A DNA stretch of 16,872 nucleotides from an uncultured Veillonella sp. (GCA_902477915.1 CABSJA010000040.1:1-16872); one strand, 5' to 3'. Positions 1 through 7,903 are shown, numbered from the stretch's first letter. The notes: a model not told the origin generated them from the letters alone. Program-made: numbers and translations.

Positions 1-1718
1 CTGAAAATGCAATCAAAATTCAAAAAAAGGTTGGCCGTCTAGCTAATCTTGAGGCGATTGTAAAAGCAGATCCTAATGAAGGGACTGTAGGTATTGGTCA
101 TACTCGTTGGGCTACTCATGGTCGTCCATCTGATATGAACGCCCATCCTCATGCATCTGAAGATGGTAAATTTGCTGTTGTACACAACGGTATTATTGAA
201 AATTACATGCCTTTAAAAGAAGAGCTCATTGAAAAAGGTTACCATTTCAAATCTGAAACTGATACAGAAGTAGTAGCTCATTTATTAGAAGATATGTATG
301 ATGGCGATTTCGTAGGCACAGTACGTCGCATGCTAGCTCGTGTTGATGGTGCGTATGCTCTTGAAATCATCTGTGCTGATGAGCCAGATAAAATCATTTG
401 TACTAAAAAAGAAAATCCATTGGTTATCGGTCTTGGCAAAGGCGAAAACTTTGTAGCATCTGATATTCCAGCTATTATTAACTACACACGCGATACATAC
501 ATTTTGAGCGATGGTGAATTAGCTATCGTAACTCGTGATAATGTATCTGTATTTGACCGTGAAGGCAACCCTGTTGATAAAGAAGTATTCCATGTTAACT
601 GGAATGCGGAAGCAGCAGAAAAAGGCGGTTATGAACACTTCATGTTGAAAGAAATTCATGATCAACCTAAAGCTGTACGCGATACTTTCGGTACACATAT
701 CTCTGAAGATGGTAAAACAGCTATCTTTGATGAATTGAATTGGACTGCTGAAGATGTAGCAGCTTTCAATAAAATCCTTATCGTTGCATGTGGTACAGCA
801 TACCATGCAGGTCTTGTAACAAAACAATATATTGAAAACTTGGCGCGCATTCCTGTAAGTGTGGAAATCGCATCCGAGTACCGTTACAGCAATCCATTGA
901 CTGATGACAAAACATTATGTATTGTTATCAGCCAATCTGGTGAAACATCTGATACATTAGCTGCGTTGAAAGAGGCAAAACGCCATGGTGCTAAATCCTT
1001 GGCGATTACTAACGTAGTAGGTTCCAGTATCTCCCGTGAAGCAGACAATACTGTTTACACATGGGCAGGCCCTGAAATCTCTGTAGCGTCCACAAAAGCT
1101 TACACTACTCAATTAGTAGCTGGCTTATTGTTCGCTGTATACCTTGGCCAATTAAATGGCAAAATGGATCCAGCGTTAGGTGAAGAAATCCTTAGCGGTG
1201 TTAAAAACTTGCCTACATTGATTCATGAAATCTTTGAAGTAGACGAAGATATGAAAGCCTTTGCTAAACATTATGGCTTCAAATCTGATGCGTTCTTCTT
1301 GGGCCGTGCTATCGACTATGCAGTAGCGATGGAAGGTGCTTTGAAATTGAAAGAAATTTCTTACATCCATGCTGAAGCATATGCTGGTGGCGAATTGAAA
1401 CATGGTACATTAGCTCTTATTGAAGAAGGCGTACCTGTTATCGCATTGGCTACACAAGAGGATGTGTACGATAAGATGATCAGTAACATCCGCGAAGTAA
1501 AAGCTCGTGAAGCGGTTGTAATCGGTATCGGCATGAAAGGGGACGAAGAATTATCTAAACACGTAGACCATACAATCTATGTTCCTCGTGCAAATAAATT
1601 CATCGCTCCAATCCTTGCAGTTGTACCATTGCAATTGTTAGCATACTATGCAGCGATTACACGCGGCGCAGATGTAGATAAACCACGTAACTTGGCTAAA
1701 TCTGTAACCGTAGAATAA
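1..1718 (+). CDS. glmS: Glutamine-fructose-6-phosphate aminotransferase (isomerizing), 5' end outside window
   Basis: This cytoplasmic enzyme makes glucosamine-6-phosphate from fructose-6-phosphate and glutamine, the entry step to peptidoglycan and lipopolysaccharide amino sugars. The frame is open from base 3, so the start and the catalytic N-terminal Cys lie upstream; about 571 residues are visible of roughly 610 usual for the family. The glutaminase domain shows GHTRWATHG (about bases 96-122) and NAHPH. Two SIS sugar-isomerase domains follow, with CGTAYHAG, SQSGETSDT and ASTKAYTTQ, and the protein ends in the typical PRNLAKSVTVE. A strong terminator follows at once. Whether a glmS ribozyme or other leader precedes it cannot be seen. 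Identification rests on several family-specific motifs and is secure. Confidence 0.97.
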   Translation, partial: ENAIKIQKKVGRLANLEAIVKADPNEGTVGIGHTRWATHGRPSDMNAHPHASEDGKFAVVHNGIIENYMPLKEELIEKGYHFKSETDTEVVAHLLEDMYDGDFVGTVRRMLARVDGAYALEIICADEPDKIICTKKENPLVIGLGKGENFVASDIPAIINYTRDTYILSDGELAIVTRDNVSVFDREGNPVDKEVFHVNWNAEAAEKGGYEHFMLKEIHDQPKAVRDTFGTHISEDGKTAIFDELNWTAEDVAAFNKILIVACGTAYHAGLVTKQYIENLARIPVSVEIASEYRYSNPLTDDKTLCIVISQSGETSDTLAALKEAKRHGAKSLAITNVVGSSISREADNTVYTWAGPEISVASTKAYTTQLVAGLLFAVYLGQLNGKMDPALGEEILSGVKNLPTLIHEIFEVDEDMKAFAKHYGFKSDAFFLGRAIDYAVAMEGALKLKEISYIHAEAYAGGELKHGTLALIEEGVPVIALATQEDVYDKMISNIREVKAREAVVIGIGMKGDEELSKHVDHTIYVPRANKFIAPILAVVPLQLLAYYAAITRGADVDKPRNLAKSVTVE

Positions 1719-1725
1719 TATATAT

Positions 1726-1758
1726 AACCAACAGTGCTTCGGCACTGTTGGTTTATTT
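1726..1758 (+). terminator. Intrinsic terminator after glmS
   Basis: A perfect 12-bp stem (1726-1737 with 1742-1753) closes on a C(UUCG)G tetraloop and runs into a short T-rich tract. It lies 8 bases after the glmS stop and should separate glmS from trpS. Confidence 0.9.
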
Positions 1759-1776
1759 CAATATAGGGAGACTATT

Positions 1777-2763
1777 ATGGCAGTTATATTTTCCGGCATC
1801 CAACCAAGTGGTGAGTTAACACTTGGTAACTATTTGGGGGCTTTACGTAATTTCTTAGACTATCAAGATACTGATGAATGTTATTATTGTATTGTTAACC
1901 AACATGCGATTACTGTACCGCAAGATCCAAAAGAGTTATTCCAAAATACTCGTAATTTGGCTGCGTTGTATCTAGCGGTTGGTCTCGATCCTAAAAAGGT
2001 AACATTGTTCGTACAATCCGAAGTACCTGAGCATGTTAAACTCGGTTGGGTTATGCAATCTATCAGCTATGTTGGCGAATTAGAGCGTATGACTCAGTAC
2101 AAAGATAAGTCTCAAAAGCAAGGTGACTCTATTCCTACAGCATTGCTTACGTACCCACCATTGATGGCGGCAGATATCTTGTTATATGGTACAAACTATG
2201 TTCCTGTAGGTGAGGACCAAAAGCAACATCTTGAATTGACTCGTAATTTGGCAGAGCGTTTTAACCGTAGATTTGGTGAAACTTTCGTAGTACCTGATAT
2301 CAAGGTAGGCGAAGGTGGTGCTCGCGTTATGAGCTTACAAGAGCCAACTAAGAAAATGAGTAAATCTGATGATAACCAAAATGCTACCATTCGCCTTTTG
2401 GATGCACCAGATTTGATCGTGAAAAAATTGAAACGTGCTCAAACTGACTCTGATAATGCAGTGCGTTACGATAAAGAAAACAAACCGGGCATTTCTAACT
2501 TGATGGGCATTTACCGTGCTATCACAAAAGACAGCTATGAAGCTATCGAAGACATGTATGCAGGTAAAGGTTATGGCGTATTCAAATCCGATATTGCCGA
2601 TCTTTTGGTGGCAACTCTTGAGCCAATCCAACAACGTTACAATGAATTGATTACAAGCCCTGAACTCGATGTCATTCTCGATGAAGGTGCTGCTAAGGCT
2701 CATGCTAAAGCGAGTCAAATGTATCGTAAAGTAGAGCAAGCTATGGGCTTGTGCCGTAAATAA
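1777..2763 (+). CDS. trpS: Tryptophanyl-tRNA synthetase
   Basis: This class I aminoacyl-tRNA synthetase charges tRNA-Trp in the cytoplasm. At 328 residues it is the normal bacterial length. The N-terminal ATP-binding motif is SGELTLGNYLGA (residues 11-22), where the family usually has LHLGN; here Thr15 stands in for the first His of the signature. The KMSKS loop is intact at residues 193-197. Other family landmarks include GEDQKQHLELTRNLAERFN. The ATG follows a GGGAG Shine-Dalgarno. The 58-base gap from glmS is filled mostly by the glmS terminator, so there is no room for a T-box leader and no obvious attenuator. The gene may share a transcript with the small membrane-protein gene 36 bases downstream. 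Confidence 0.97.
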   Translation: MAVIFSGIQPSGELTLGNYLGALRNFLDYQDTDECYYCIVNQHAITVPQDPKELFQNTRNLAALYLAVGLDPKKVTLFVQSEVPEHVKLGWVMQSISYVGELERMTQYKDKSQKQGDSIPTALLTYPPLMAADILLYGTNYVPVGEDQKQHLELTRNLAERFNRRFGETFVVPDIKVGEGGARVMSLQEPTKKMSKSDDNQNATIRLLDAPDLIVKKLKRAQTDSDNAVRYDKENKPGISNLMGIYRAITKDSYEAIEDMYAGKGYGVFKSDIADLLVATLEPIQQRYNELITSPELDVILDEGAAKAHAKASQMYRKVEQAMGLCRK

Positions 2764-2799
2764 AATCATATAGTAGACTTTCAATTTGTGAGGTAAGCC

Positions 2800-3276
2800 A
2801 TGACGAAACAAGAGGCGATGGAACGCTTTTCATCAGGTGCCGTACAACAGAGCTTAGAAATACATCGTGGAATCCAGTGGACTGGACGTATCATCGGTCT
2901 ATTGGTGTGCGTGTTAATTGTGAAATATTTACCGTCCGATTGGGCTGAGCGTATATTGTATTATCTGTTGCTACTTCTTATATTGTGGACCCTTCATAGA
3001 TTAGGTGAAAGTCAAGCTTTTATCTGTGAAAAGGGCCTCGTGTTGAAACGTAGGCCTTTTTCTTTTATAGAATACTTTCACAGTCTCTTTCATGGGGATG
3101 AATATTTTGTCTTTGTAGATTACGAGCATATTATCGGGTTTACCGAAGGTTGGCGTGAATTGCAGGCTATGAATGGTCATGGTGGTATTTATGTCATACC
3201 CTTAGACCTTGCGCAGGTAGGGTATAAAGATAAAATGGCCATGATTGAAGCTATTAATAAGCATTCAAATCTTTAA
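2800..3276 (+). CDS. Small membrane protein of unknown function
   Basis: I do not recognise this 158-residue protein. It has a short charged N-terminus, two adjacent hydrophobic helices (about residues 28-44 and 51-68) and a soluble C-terminal part of about 85 residues, with an FSFIEYF stretch and a DYEHIIGF segment near the middle. The layout (two helices plus a compact beta-rich-looking tail) resembles YcxB- or PH-like bacterial membrane proteins, but that is only a resemblance of shape. The ATG is preceded by GAGGT at a good distance. It sits 36 bases behind trpS with no terminator between, so co-transcription is likely. Translation looks real because the codon use matches the neighbours and no competing frame is credible. 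Function is open. Confidence 0.8.
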   Translation: MTKQEAMERFSSGAVQQSLEIHRGIQWTGRIIGLLVCVLIVKYLPSDWAERILYYLLLLLILWTLHRLGESQAFICEKGLVLKRRPFSFIEYFHSLFHGDEYFVFVDYEHIIGFTEGWRELQAMNGHGGIYVIPLDLAQVGYKDKMAMIEAINKHSNL

Positions 3277-3366
3277 AATATAGGTTATACAAATGCTTTA
3301 TCCTTACAACAGATGATATGTAATATTAAGAAATTAAGAAAATCCAAAAATTCATCAAATTAGCTA

Positions 3367-3395
3367 TTTACAACTTTAACAAACTAAAGTATAAT
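3367..3395 (+). promoter_or_regulatory. Sigma-70 type promoter of the amino-acid ABC operon
   Basis: TTTACA (3367-3372) and TATAAT (3390-3395) are separated by exactly 17 bases. The start would fall near 3402, giving a leader of about 75 bases before the binding-protein gene. Five of six and six of six consensus positions make this one of the clearest promoters in the window. Confidence 0.85.
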
Positions 3396-3406
3396 ACAAT
3401 CATCGG

Positions 3407-3471
3407 GTGCAGAGGTGAGTTCTGTACAGCATATAATAGCAAGTAGTTAAAGGTGTAACACACCGTGGAGG
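3407..3471 (+). promoter_or_regulatory. Structured 5' leader with two hairpins next to the ribosome site
   Basis: The presumed transcript first forms a 7-bp stem (3407-3413 with 3421-3427, one G-U pair) with loop GGTGAGT. A second, 5-bp stem (3452-3456 with 3460-3464) ends three bases before the GGAGG Shine-Dalgarno at 3467-3471. The loop GGTG could also pair with the CACC of the second stem. I recognise no known riboswitch here; regulation is inferred only. Confidence 0.35.
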
Positions 3472-3477
3472 ATAGTT

Positions 3478-4290
3478 ATGAATTGGAAAAAAATGATGGC
3501 CGTTGGCCTTGCAGCAGTATCTATGATGGTATTTGTAACGGGTTGTGGTAGCGATACTAAAACCGCTAATACAGAATTACCTAAAAAAATCGTTATCGGC
3601 TTAGATGATAGCTTCCCTCCAATGGGCTTTAAAGATGATAAAGGCGAAATCGTAGGTTTAGATATCGATATGGCTAAAGAAGCGGCTAAACGCGCTGGTA
3701 TGGAGGTAGAGTTCAAAGCTATTGACTGGTCCAGTAAAGAAGCGGAATTGAAATCTAAAAAAATTGACGCTTTATGGAATGGCTTAACAGTATCTCCTGA
3801 ACGTGAGAAAAATATTTTGTTCTCCAATCCATACATGAAGGATAAACAATACATCGTTGTTCGTAATGATGATGACTCCATCAAATCCAAAGCTGATTTA
3901 GCAGGTAAAGTAGTAGGTGTTCAACAAGCTAGTACTGGTGAATCTGCATTACAAAATGATCCAAGCGGTAAAACTGTGAAAGAAACAAAATCTTATGCTG
4001 ACTTCGTAAGTGCTTTCATGGATCTTGGTATTGGTCGTGTTGATGCAGTTATCGCCGATGGTGTTATCGCTCGTTACCTCATGACAAAAGAACCTGGTAA
4101 ATACAAAATCGTAGACGGTACTGATTACGGTGTTGACAACTTCGCTGTTGGTTTCCGTAAAGATGACACTGCATTACGTGATAAAATCAATGGTATCTTA
4201 GCGGACATGAAAAAAGATGGTACTGCTGATAAAATCGTTGAAAAATGGTTGGGCTCTAGCGCAGACCTAGATAAGAGCGATGCTAAATAG
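3478..4290 (+). CDS. Amino-acid ABC transporter substrate-binding lipoprotein
   Basis: This is a family 3 solute-binding protein (SBP_bac_3, the HisJ/GlnH/FliY type) of 270 residues that should capture a polar amino acid outside the inner membrane and deliver it to the permease. The N-terminus has a lipoprotein signal ending FVTGC, with the lipidated Cys at residue 23. The mature part starts with the family pattern KIVIGLDDSFPPMGF and contains GLDIDMA. Arg109 in SPEREK is at the position that holds the ligand carboxylate, and Asp194 in VDAVIADG is at the position that holds the amino group. The ATG follows GGAGG. It is the first gene of the operon behind a strong promoter and is followed by a hairpin before the permease. 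The exact amino acid cannot be read from sequence alone. Confidence 0.93.
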   Translation: MNWKKMMAVGLAAVSMMVFVTGCGSDTKTANTELPKKIVIGLDDSFPPMGFKDDKGEIVGLDIDMAKEAAKRAGMEVEFKAIDWSSKEAELKSKKIDALWNGLTVSPEREKNILFSNPYMKDKQYIVVRNDDDSIKSKADLAGKVVGVQQASTGESALQNDPSGKTVKETKSYADFVSAFMDLGIGRVDAVIADGVIARYLMTKEPGKYKIVDGTDYGVDNFAVGFRKDDTALRDKINGILADMKKDGTADKIVEKWLGSSADLDKSDAK

Positions 4291-4359
4291 TACAATTCGT
4301 GATATACTAATAGTACTATGGTCAGTATGTACAACAGATAATTAAAGAACGAAATGTAC

Positions 4360-4400
4360 ACTAGAGAAGAGGCCAGATGCCTCTTCTCTAGTCGTGTTTT
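4360..4400 (+). terminator. Hairpin between binding-protein and permease genes
   Basis: A perfect 14-bp stem (4360-4373 with 4379-4392) with a 5-base loop is followed by CGTGTTTT, a weak U-tract. It is probably a leaky terminator, or a 3' stabiliser of the binding-protein message, that lets less transcript reach the permease. The permease Shine-Dalgarno GAAGGAG begins at 4401, directly after it. Confidence 0.7.
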
Positions 4401-4413
4401 GAAGGAGTATTCC

Positions 4414-5070
4414 ATGTTAGATTATTTATTGCAGATTATCCCAACCATCGCTGATGGTTTAAAGGTAACCGTATCGCTATTCTGTATTGTATGGATTTTA
4501 TCCATCCCTGGCGGTATCTTACTTGCTTTGGTACGTCTATCAAAATTTACAGTGCTCGACAAAATTGTTGAAGCCTTCGTATATTTGATGCGCGGCACAC
4601 CATTAATGTTACAAATTTTATTCGTATATTATGCATTGCCTATCATTACAGATGGAGCAGTCCAAATGGATGATGCTACAGCTGCAGTACTTACATTCGT
4701 GTTGAACTACGCAGCGTATTTATGTGAAATTTTCCGTGGTGGTATTCAATCCATTTCTCGTGGTCAGTACGAAGGGGCAAAGGTTCTTGGTTTTACTTAT
4801 GCTCAAACAATGCGTAAAATCATCTTGCCACAAATGTTTAAACGCGTATTGCCTCCGCTTGCGAACGAAACAATTAACTTGTTGAAAGATACGTCTCTTG
4901 TATACGTATTGGCTATGAATGATATCTTGCGTATTACAAAATCTATCGTACAACGTGACTTTGATATCTCTGCCTTCTTAGTGGCAGCTTTGTTCTACTT
5001 GATCTTTACCTTTATTTTGACAAATATCTTCAACTACTTAGAAAGACGATTTGCTGTATATGAAGATTAA
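4414..5070 (+). CDS. Amino-acid ABC transporter permease (HisM/GlnP type)
   Basis: This is the membrane subunit of the importer, 218 residues with about five hydrophobic helices; such permeases work as dimers with the ATPase. The EAA loop that docks the ATPase is clear from residue 120 (EGAKVLGFTYAQ), followed by IILPQ and LLKDTSL, both typical of polar amino-acid permeases. The frame is open from an ATG at 4354, but that codon lies just before a 14-bp hairpin and has no Shine-Dalgarno. The ATG at 4414 follows GAAGGAG with 6-base spacing and opens the usual MLDYLLQIIPTI start, so 4414 is chosen. Expression is probably reduced relative to the binding protein by the upstream hairpin. Confidence 0.93.
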   Translation: MLDYLLQIIPTIADGLKVTVSLFCIVWILSIPGGILLALVRLSKFTVLDKIVEAFVYLMRGTPLMLQILFVYYALPIITDGAVQMDDATAAVLTFVLNYAAYLCEIFRGGIQSISRGQYEGAKVLGFTYAQTMRKIILPQMFKRVLPPLANETINLLKDTSLVYVLAMNDILRITKSIVQRDFDISAFLVAALFYLIFTFILTNIFNYLERRFAVYED

Positions 5071-5176
5071 TCTATTCTGTAGTAGTGTGTCGTAGATATG
5101 GACTTAGTTGTTTTTAAGGGCTATAGCCGATTTGAAATTACAGCTATTTATTTATACGACGATGTAAGAGGTACTT

Positions 5177-5935
5177 ATGACATTTGTAAATATGGAGCGT
5201 ATTGAAAAACGCTTTAACAATCAAACTGTATTGCGCGATGTATCGCTCAAAATGGATAGAGGGGAAATCGTTTCTATCATCGGCCCATCTGGGTCTGGTA
5301 AATCTACATTTTTACGCTGCTTAGGTCAATTGGAAACCATTGATGGTGGTTCTATTACTGTAGATGGTACTGTCCTTGCTAGTACAGATGCTAATGGCAC
5401 TGTAAACTATGCTAGCCAAGAAACACAACATGACTTATTATTACGCATGGGCATGGTATTCCAATCTTTCAATTTATTCCCTCATATGACGGTGCTTGAT
5501 AACATTATGATCGCGCCGCGCATGGTAAAAGGTATGAAAGATGATGAAATTTTACCGATTGCAGAGCGATTACTTAATAAAGTTGGCTTATGGGAAAAGC
5601 GCGATATGTATCCATCCCGTTTGTCTGGCGGTCAACAACAACGCGTGGCCATCGCTCGCGCATTGGCGATGAATCCTGAAATCATGCTCTTTGATGAGCC
5701 TACATCTGCCCTTGACCCAGAATTAACTGGTGAGGTTCTTAAGACTATTAAACAGTTGGCTGATGATCATATGACGATGATTATCGTAACTCATGAAATG
5801 AACTTTGCTCGTGAAGTATCTGATCGTGTCATCTTTATGGCGGATGGTGTTATCCAAGAGGAAGGTACACCAGAACAAATTTTCAACAATCCACAGAACG
5901 ATAGAACGAAAGCGTTCTTGGAGAACATGTTATAG
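5177..5935 (+). CDS. Amino-acid ABC transporter ATP-binding protein (GlnQ/HisP type)
   Basis: This 252-residue cytoplasmic ATPase powers the importer. It has Walker A GPSGSGKST at residues 36-44, the Q-loop in FQSFNLFPHMTVLDNI, the signature LSGGQQQRVAIARAL from residue 149, Walker B MLFDEP (170-175) followed by TSALDPE, and the switch His206. The FNLFPHMT stretch and the closing EGTPEQIFNNPQ are typical of polar amino-acid ATPases. The start ATG follows AGAGG. A 106-base gap with inverted repeats separates it from the permease, an unusual distance inside such an operon, while the next gene follows after only 8 bases. All catalytic motifs are intact. Confidence 0.95.
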   Translation: MTFVNMERIEKRFNNQTVLRDVSLKMDRGEIVSIIGPSGSGKSTFLRCLGQLETIDGGSITVDGTVLASTDANGTVNYASQETQHDLLLRMGMVFQSFNLFPHMTVLDNIMIAPRMVKGMKDDEILPIAERLLNKVGLWEKRDMYPSRLSGGQQQRVAIARALAMNPEIMLFDEPTSALDPELTGEVLKTIKQLADDHMTMIIVTHEMNFAREVSDRVIFMADGVIQEEGTPEQIFNNPQNDRTKAFLENML

Positions 5936-5943
5936 GAGGTCTT

Positions 5944-7215
5944 ATGAAGTTACGTTTTATTGCTGCTACGTTAGCTGTCATGGCTATGAGCACGACCTCT
6001 ATTATGGCAGAAGGCTTGCAAGGCACACCTGGAACTCCGATGGCAATCGTAGATTCCCAAAAAGACTCTGCCTCTATTTTGCCAGATCAGTATAAATCGT
6101 ATGCGACTACGATGAACACAGTAGTTAAGGACTATAAAAATGGCTATACCTTTACGATTCCATGGCGTGTAGCCGATGGTGTTAAGCTAGATATGGATGT
6201 GCGTAGTGAAAGTGAGCATATTCAAGGCTATTCTTTCAACCTAGCAGGTCCAACACAAGATGATTCCTATACTGTGTCTTTCACAAAACGCAATAATACA
6301 CCGCAAGACGGGGTATCTCAAAAGGAATGGAATACGACTTGGTATGGTGTGCCAATCAAGGGCATGTCTGATGAAGAGTACTTGAGCATCTGGCGTCAGC
6401 ATAGTAATGTCTTTGAAAATAACGATATCGTTGGGGGCTTCTTTAACAAGAAAGGGGCTATATCAGCACGTTGGGATAAGACAACACCAAAATCGTATGC
6501 TGAAATGACATCTACAGAGCCTGTTCAATCTGTATTTGAAGCGGAATTCATCATGGATAAGGATCCAACGCATCGCTACAATTTGGCGAGCACCTATGCT
6601 CCTATTCAAGGGGAATTTATGGAACAAGGCTTGATGGAACATACAATTCCATCCTTTGAATTACTAAATAAGTCTGGTTCTAGTACAATCAAAGGTGTTA
6701 AGCAGTTTATCTCTGGCACAAGTGATATCAGCGTAGCTGAAGGTATTAAATTTGCCTATCCAAAAGGTTTTACCCGTCTAAATGAAAAGGGTAAAATTGC
6801 TTTCGCTAAGCATAATGTGCGCCTTGATATTGAATCCTTTACAATCCCCGTACAAGCGGTTAGCACAGGCATGCCTACAATGATGGGCAAACAAATGCTA
6901 GGTGATTATTACCTTAAACAATTGGTTGAGGTGAATAAGGCAACCATTACTCGTTATGAAACACATATTATCGATGGTAATGTAATGTTCTACTTGGCAG
7001 GTCATATGAAGAATCCTAATACGGCTGATACATCTGCAGCTGCACCAGTATCCTTTGCCGCTACTATTATCTTAGGTAATGAAGGCAATGTAGCCGTGGC
7101 TCGTATGATTGGCCCAGCAGGAACTAGCCTTAGCACACCGGAGCTCATCGATGTGCTGGATGGATTCAAATTGACTACTACATTGAATACTAACCAATCA
7201 TCACAAGTTTTATAA
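5944..7215 (+). CDS. Exported protein of unknown function in the amino-acid ABC operon
   Basis: I do not recognise this 423-residue protein. It opens with a classical signal peptide (residues 1-22, hydrophobic core from about 5 to 15, probable cleavage after SIMA), so the mature chain should lie in the periplasm or outside. The mature part contains no cysteine. It is rich in Thr, Ser and Asn, with alternating hydrophobic and polar stretches suggesting beta structure, and shows no second membrane segment or lipobox. The start follows a strong AGGAGGT that overlaps the ATPase stop region; the gap is 8 bases, so the two genes are almost surely co-transcribed and perhaps translationally linked. 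The pairing suggests a role at the cell surface connected to the importer, but no function should be assigned. Confidence 0.85.
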   Translation: MKLRFIAATLAVMAMSTTSIMAEGLQGTPGTPMAIVDSQKDSASILPDQYKSYATTMNTVVKDYKNGYTFTIPWRVADGVKLDMDVRSESEHIQGYSFNLAGPTQDDSYTVSFTKRNNTPQDGVSQKEWNTTWYGVPIKGMSDEEYLSIWRQHSNVFENNDIVGGFFNKKGAISARWDKTTPKSYAEMTSTEPVQSVFEAEFIMDKDPTHRYNLASTYAPIQGEFMEQGLMEHTIPSFELLNKSGSSTIKGVKQFISGTSDISVAEGIKFAYPKGFTRLNEKGKIAFAKHNVRLDIESFTIPVQAVSTGMPTMMGKQMLGDYYLKQLVEVNKATITRYETHIIDGNVMFYLAGHMKNPNTADTSAAAPVSFAATIILGNEGNVAVARMIGPAGTSLSTPELIDVLDGFKLTTTLNTNQSSQVL

Positions 7216-7237
7216 TATACACATAATATTCTTTTAT

Positions 7238-7268
7238 TTGTATAAATCTGTATAATTTGTGCTATAAT
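7238..7268 (+). promoter_or_regulatory. Probable promoter upstream of the universal stress gene
   Basis: TATAAT at 7263-7268 is preceded by TGC, an extended -10 element, with TTGTAT (7238-7243) 19 bases upstream. A second TATAAT lies at 7251-7256 and a third at 7316-7321, so the exact start is uncertain. Confidence 0.45.
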
Positions 7269-7276
7269 AAAAGAAA

Positions 7277-7300
7277 TCCTCTAGAAAAAGAGGAGTTTTC
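7277..7300 (+). terminator. Short terminator-like hairpin downstream of the ABC operon
   Basis: A 6-bp stem (7277-7282 with 7289-7294) with an A-rich loop is followed by GTTTTC. The stem is short and the U-tract brief, so termination may be partial. It could also form the 5' end of the stress-protein transcript if the promoter at 7238-7268 is used. Confidence 0.45.
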
Positions 7301-7384
7301 CTTGATGGTCTAGAATATAATACTATAGGCTAAACGATCTTTGATCATATCCCCTTTGAGGGATTAGAAATAGGAGGGGTTATT

Positions 7385-7831
7385 ATGGTTACCTACAAAA
7401 CTATTGTCGTACCTACTGATGGTTCTGAAAATGCTAAACGTGCGTTGGAACATGCTCTCGCTGTAGCGGACCGCAACCATGCTGAATTGATTATTGTTCA
7501 CGTTGCAAATATCGTGTCTGCTATTTCCAATTTCGATCAAACACCAATTTCCGGTGGTTACGTATCTGAACAAATTGCAGAAGATATGGAAGAAACTGGT
7601 AAAGAAATTCTTAACGATGTAGTAAAAGAAATTCCTACAGGCGTAAAAGTTAAAAGCGTATTCGAAGTTGGTTCCCCTGGTCCTGCATTATTAGCAGTAG
7701 CTAAAAAATATAATGCTGACCTTATCGTAATGGGTAGCCGTGGCCTTGGCCCATTGAAAGGCTTATTCATGGGTAGCGTAAGTAGCTATGTAACTAGTCA
7801 CTCCACTTGCCCTGTATTGATCATTAAATAA
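7385..7831 (+). CDS. Universal stress protein, UspA family, ATP-binding type
   Basis: This 148-residue cytoplasmic protein has the single-domain Usp fold. The start KTIVVPTDGSENAKRALEHA is characteristic, with the Asp of VPTDGS at the nucleotide site. The ATP-binding loop is complete: Gly117, Gly120, then nine residues to Gly130-Ser131, matching the G-2x-G-9x-G(S/T) pattern of ATP-binding members such as MJ0577, as opposed to the UspA type that lacks it. The protein ends CPVLIIK as usual. Translation starts at an ATG behind a strong AGGAGGGG. It appears monocistronic, between a weak hairpin upstream and a strong terminator downstream. Usp proteins bind ATP and accumulate in stress or stationary phase; the target process here is unknown. 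Confidence 0.95.
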   Translation: MVTYKTIVVPTDGSENAKRALEHALAVADRNHAELIIVHVANIVSAISNFDQTPISGGYVSEQIAEDMEETGKEILNDVVKEIPTGVKVKSVFEVGSPGPALLAVAKKYNADLIVMGSRGLGPLKGLFMGSVSSYVTSHSTCPVLIIK

Positions 7832-7856
7832 TTCATATCCTGTACAGATATGATAC

Positions 7857-7891
7857 AAAAAGAGACTTTGTTGTAACAAAGTCTCTTTTTT
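7857..7891 (+). terminator. Intrinsic terminator after the universal stress gene
   Basis: An 11-bp stem (7861-7871 with 7876-7886) is extended by A/T pairs on the outside and followed by a run of Ts to 7891. It would work in both directions, although no gene approaches from the other side. Confidence 0.9.
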
Positions 7892-7903
7892 ATAGCGTAA
7901 AAA

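Noticed and set aside
2335..2811. A 158-codon open frame on the minus strand across the trpS 3' half.
   Set aside because: It lies fully opposite a certain gene, has no credible start region and its translation looks like antisense of coding DNA; other long antisense frames were rejected for the same reason.
4354..4413. Longer permease frame starting at ATG 4354.
   Set aside because: It would translate a 14-bp hairpin, has no Shine-Dalgarno and adds 20 residues not expected in the family; ATG 4414 has a strong site.
5805..6095. A 96-codon plus-strand frame bridging the ATPase and exported-protein genes.
   Set aside because: It overlaps two well-supported genes in another frame and has no ribosome site of its own.
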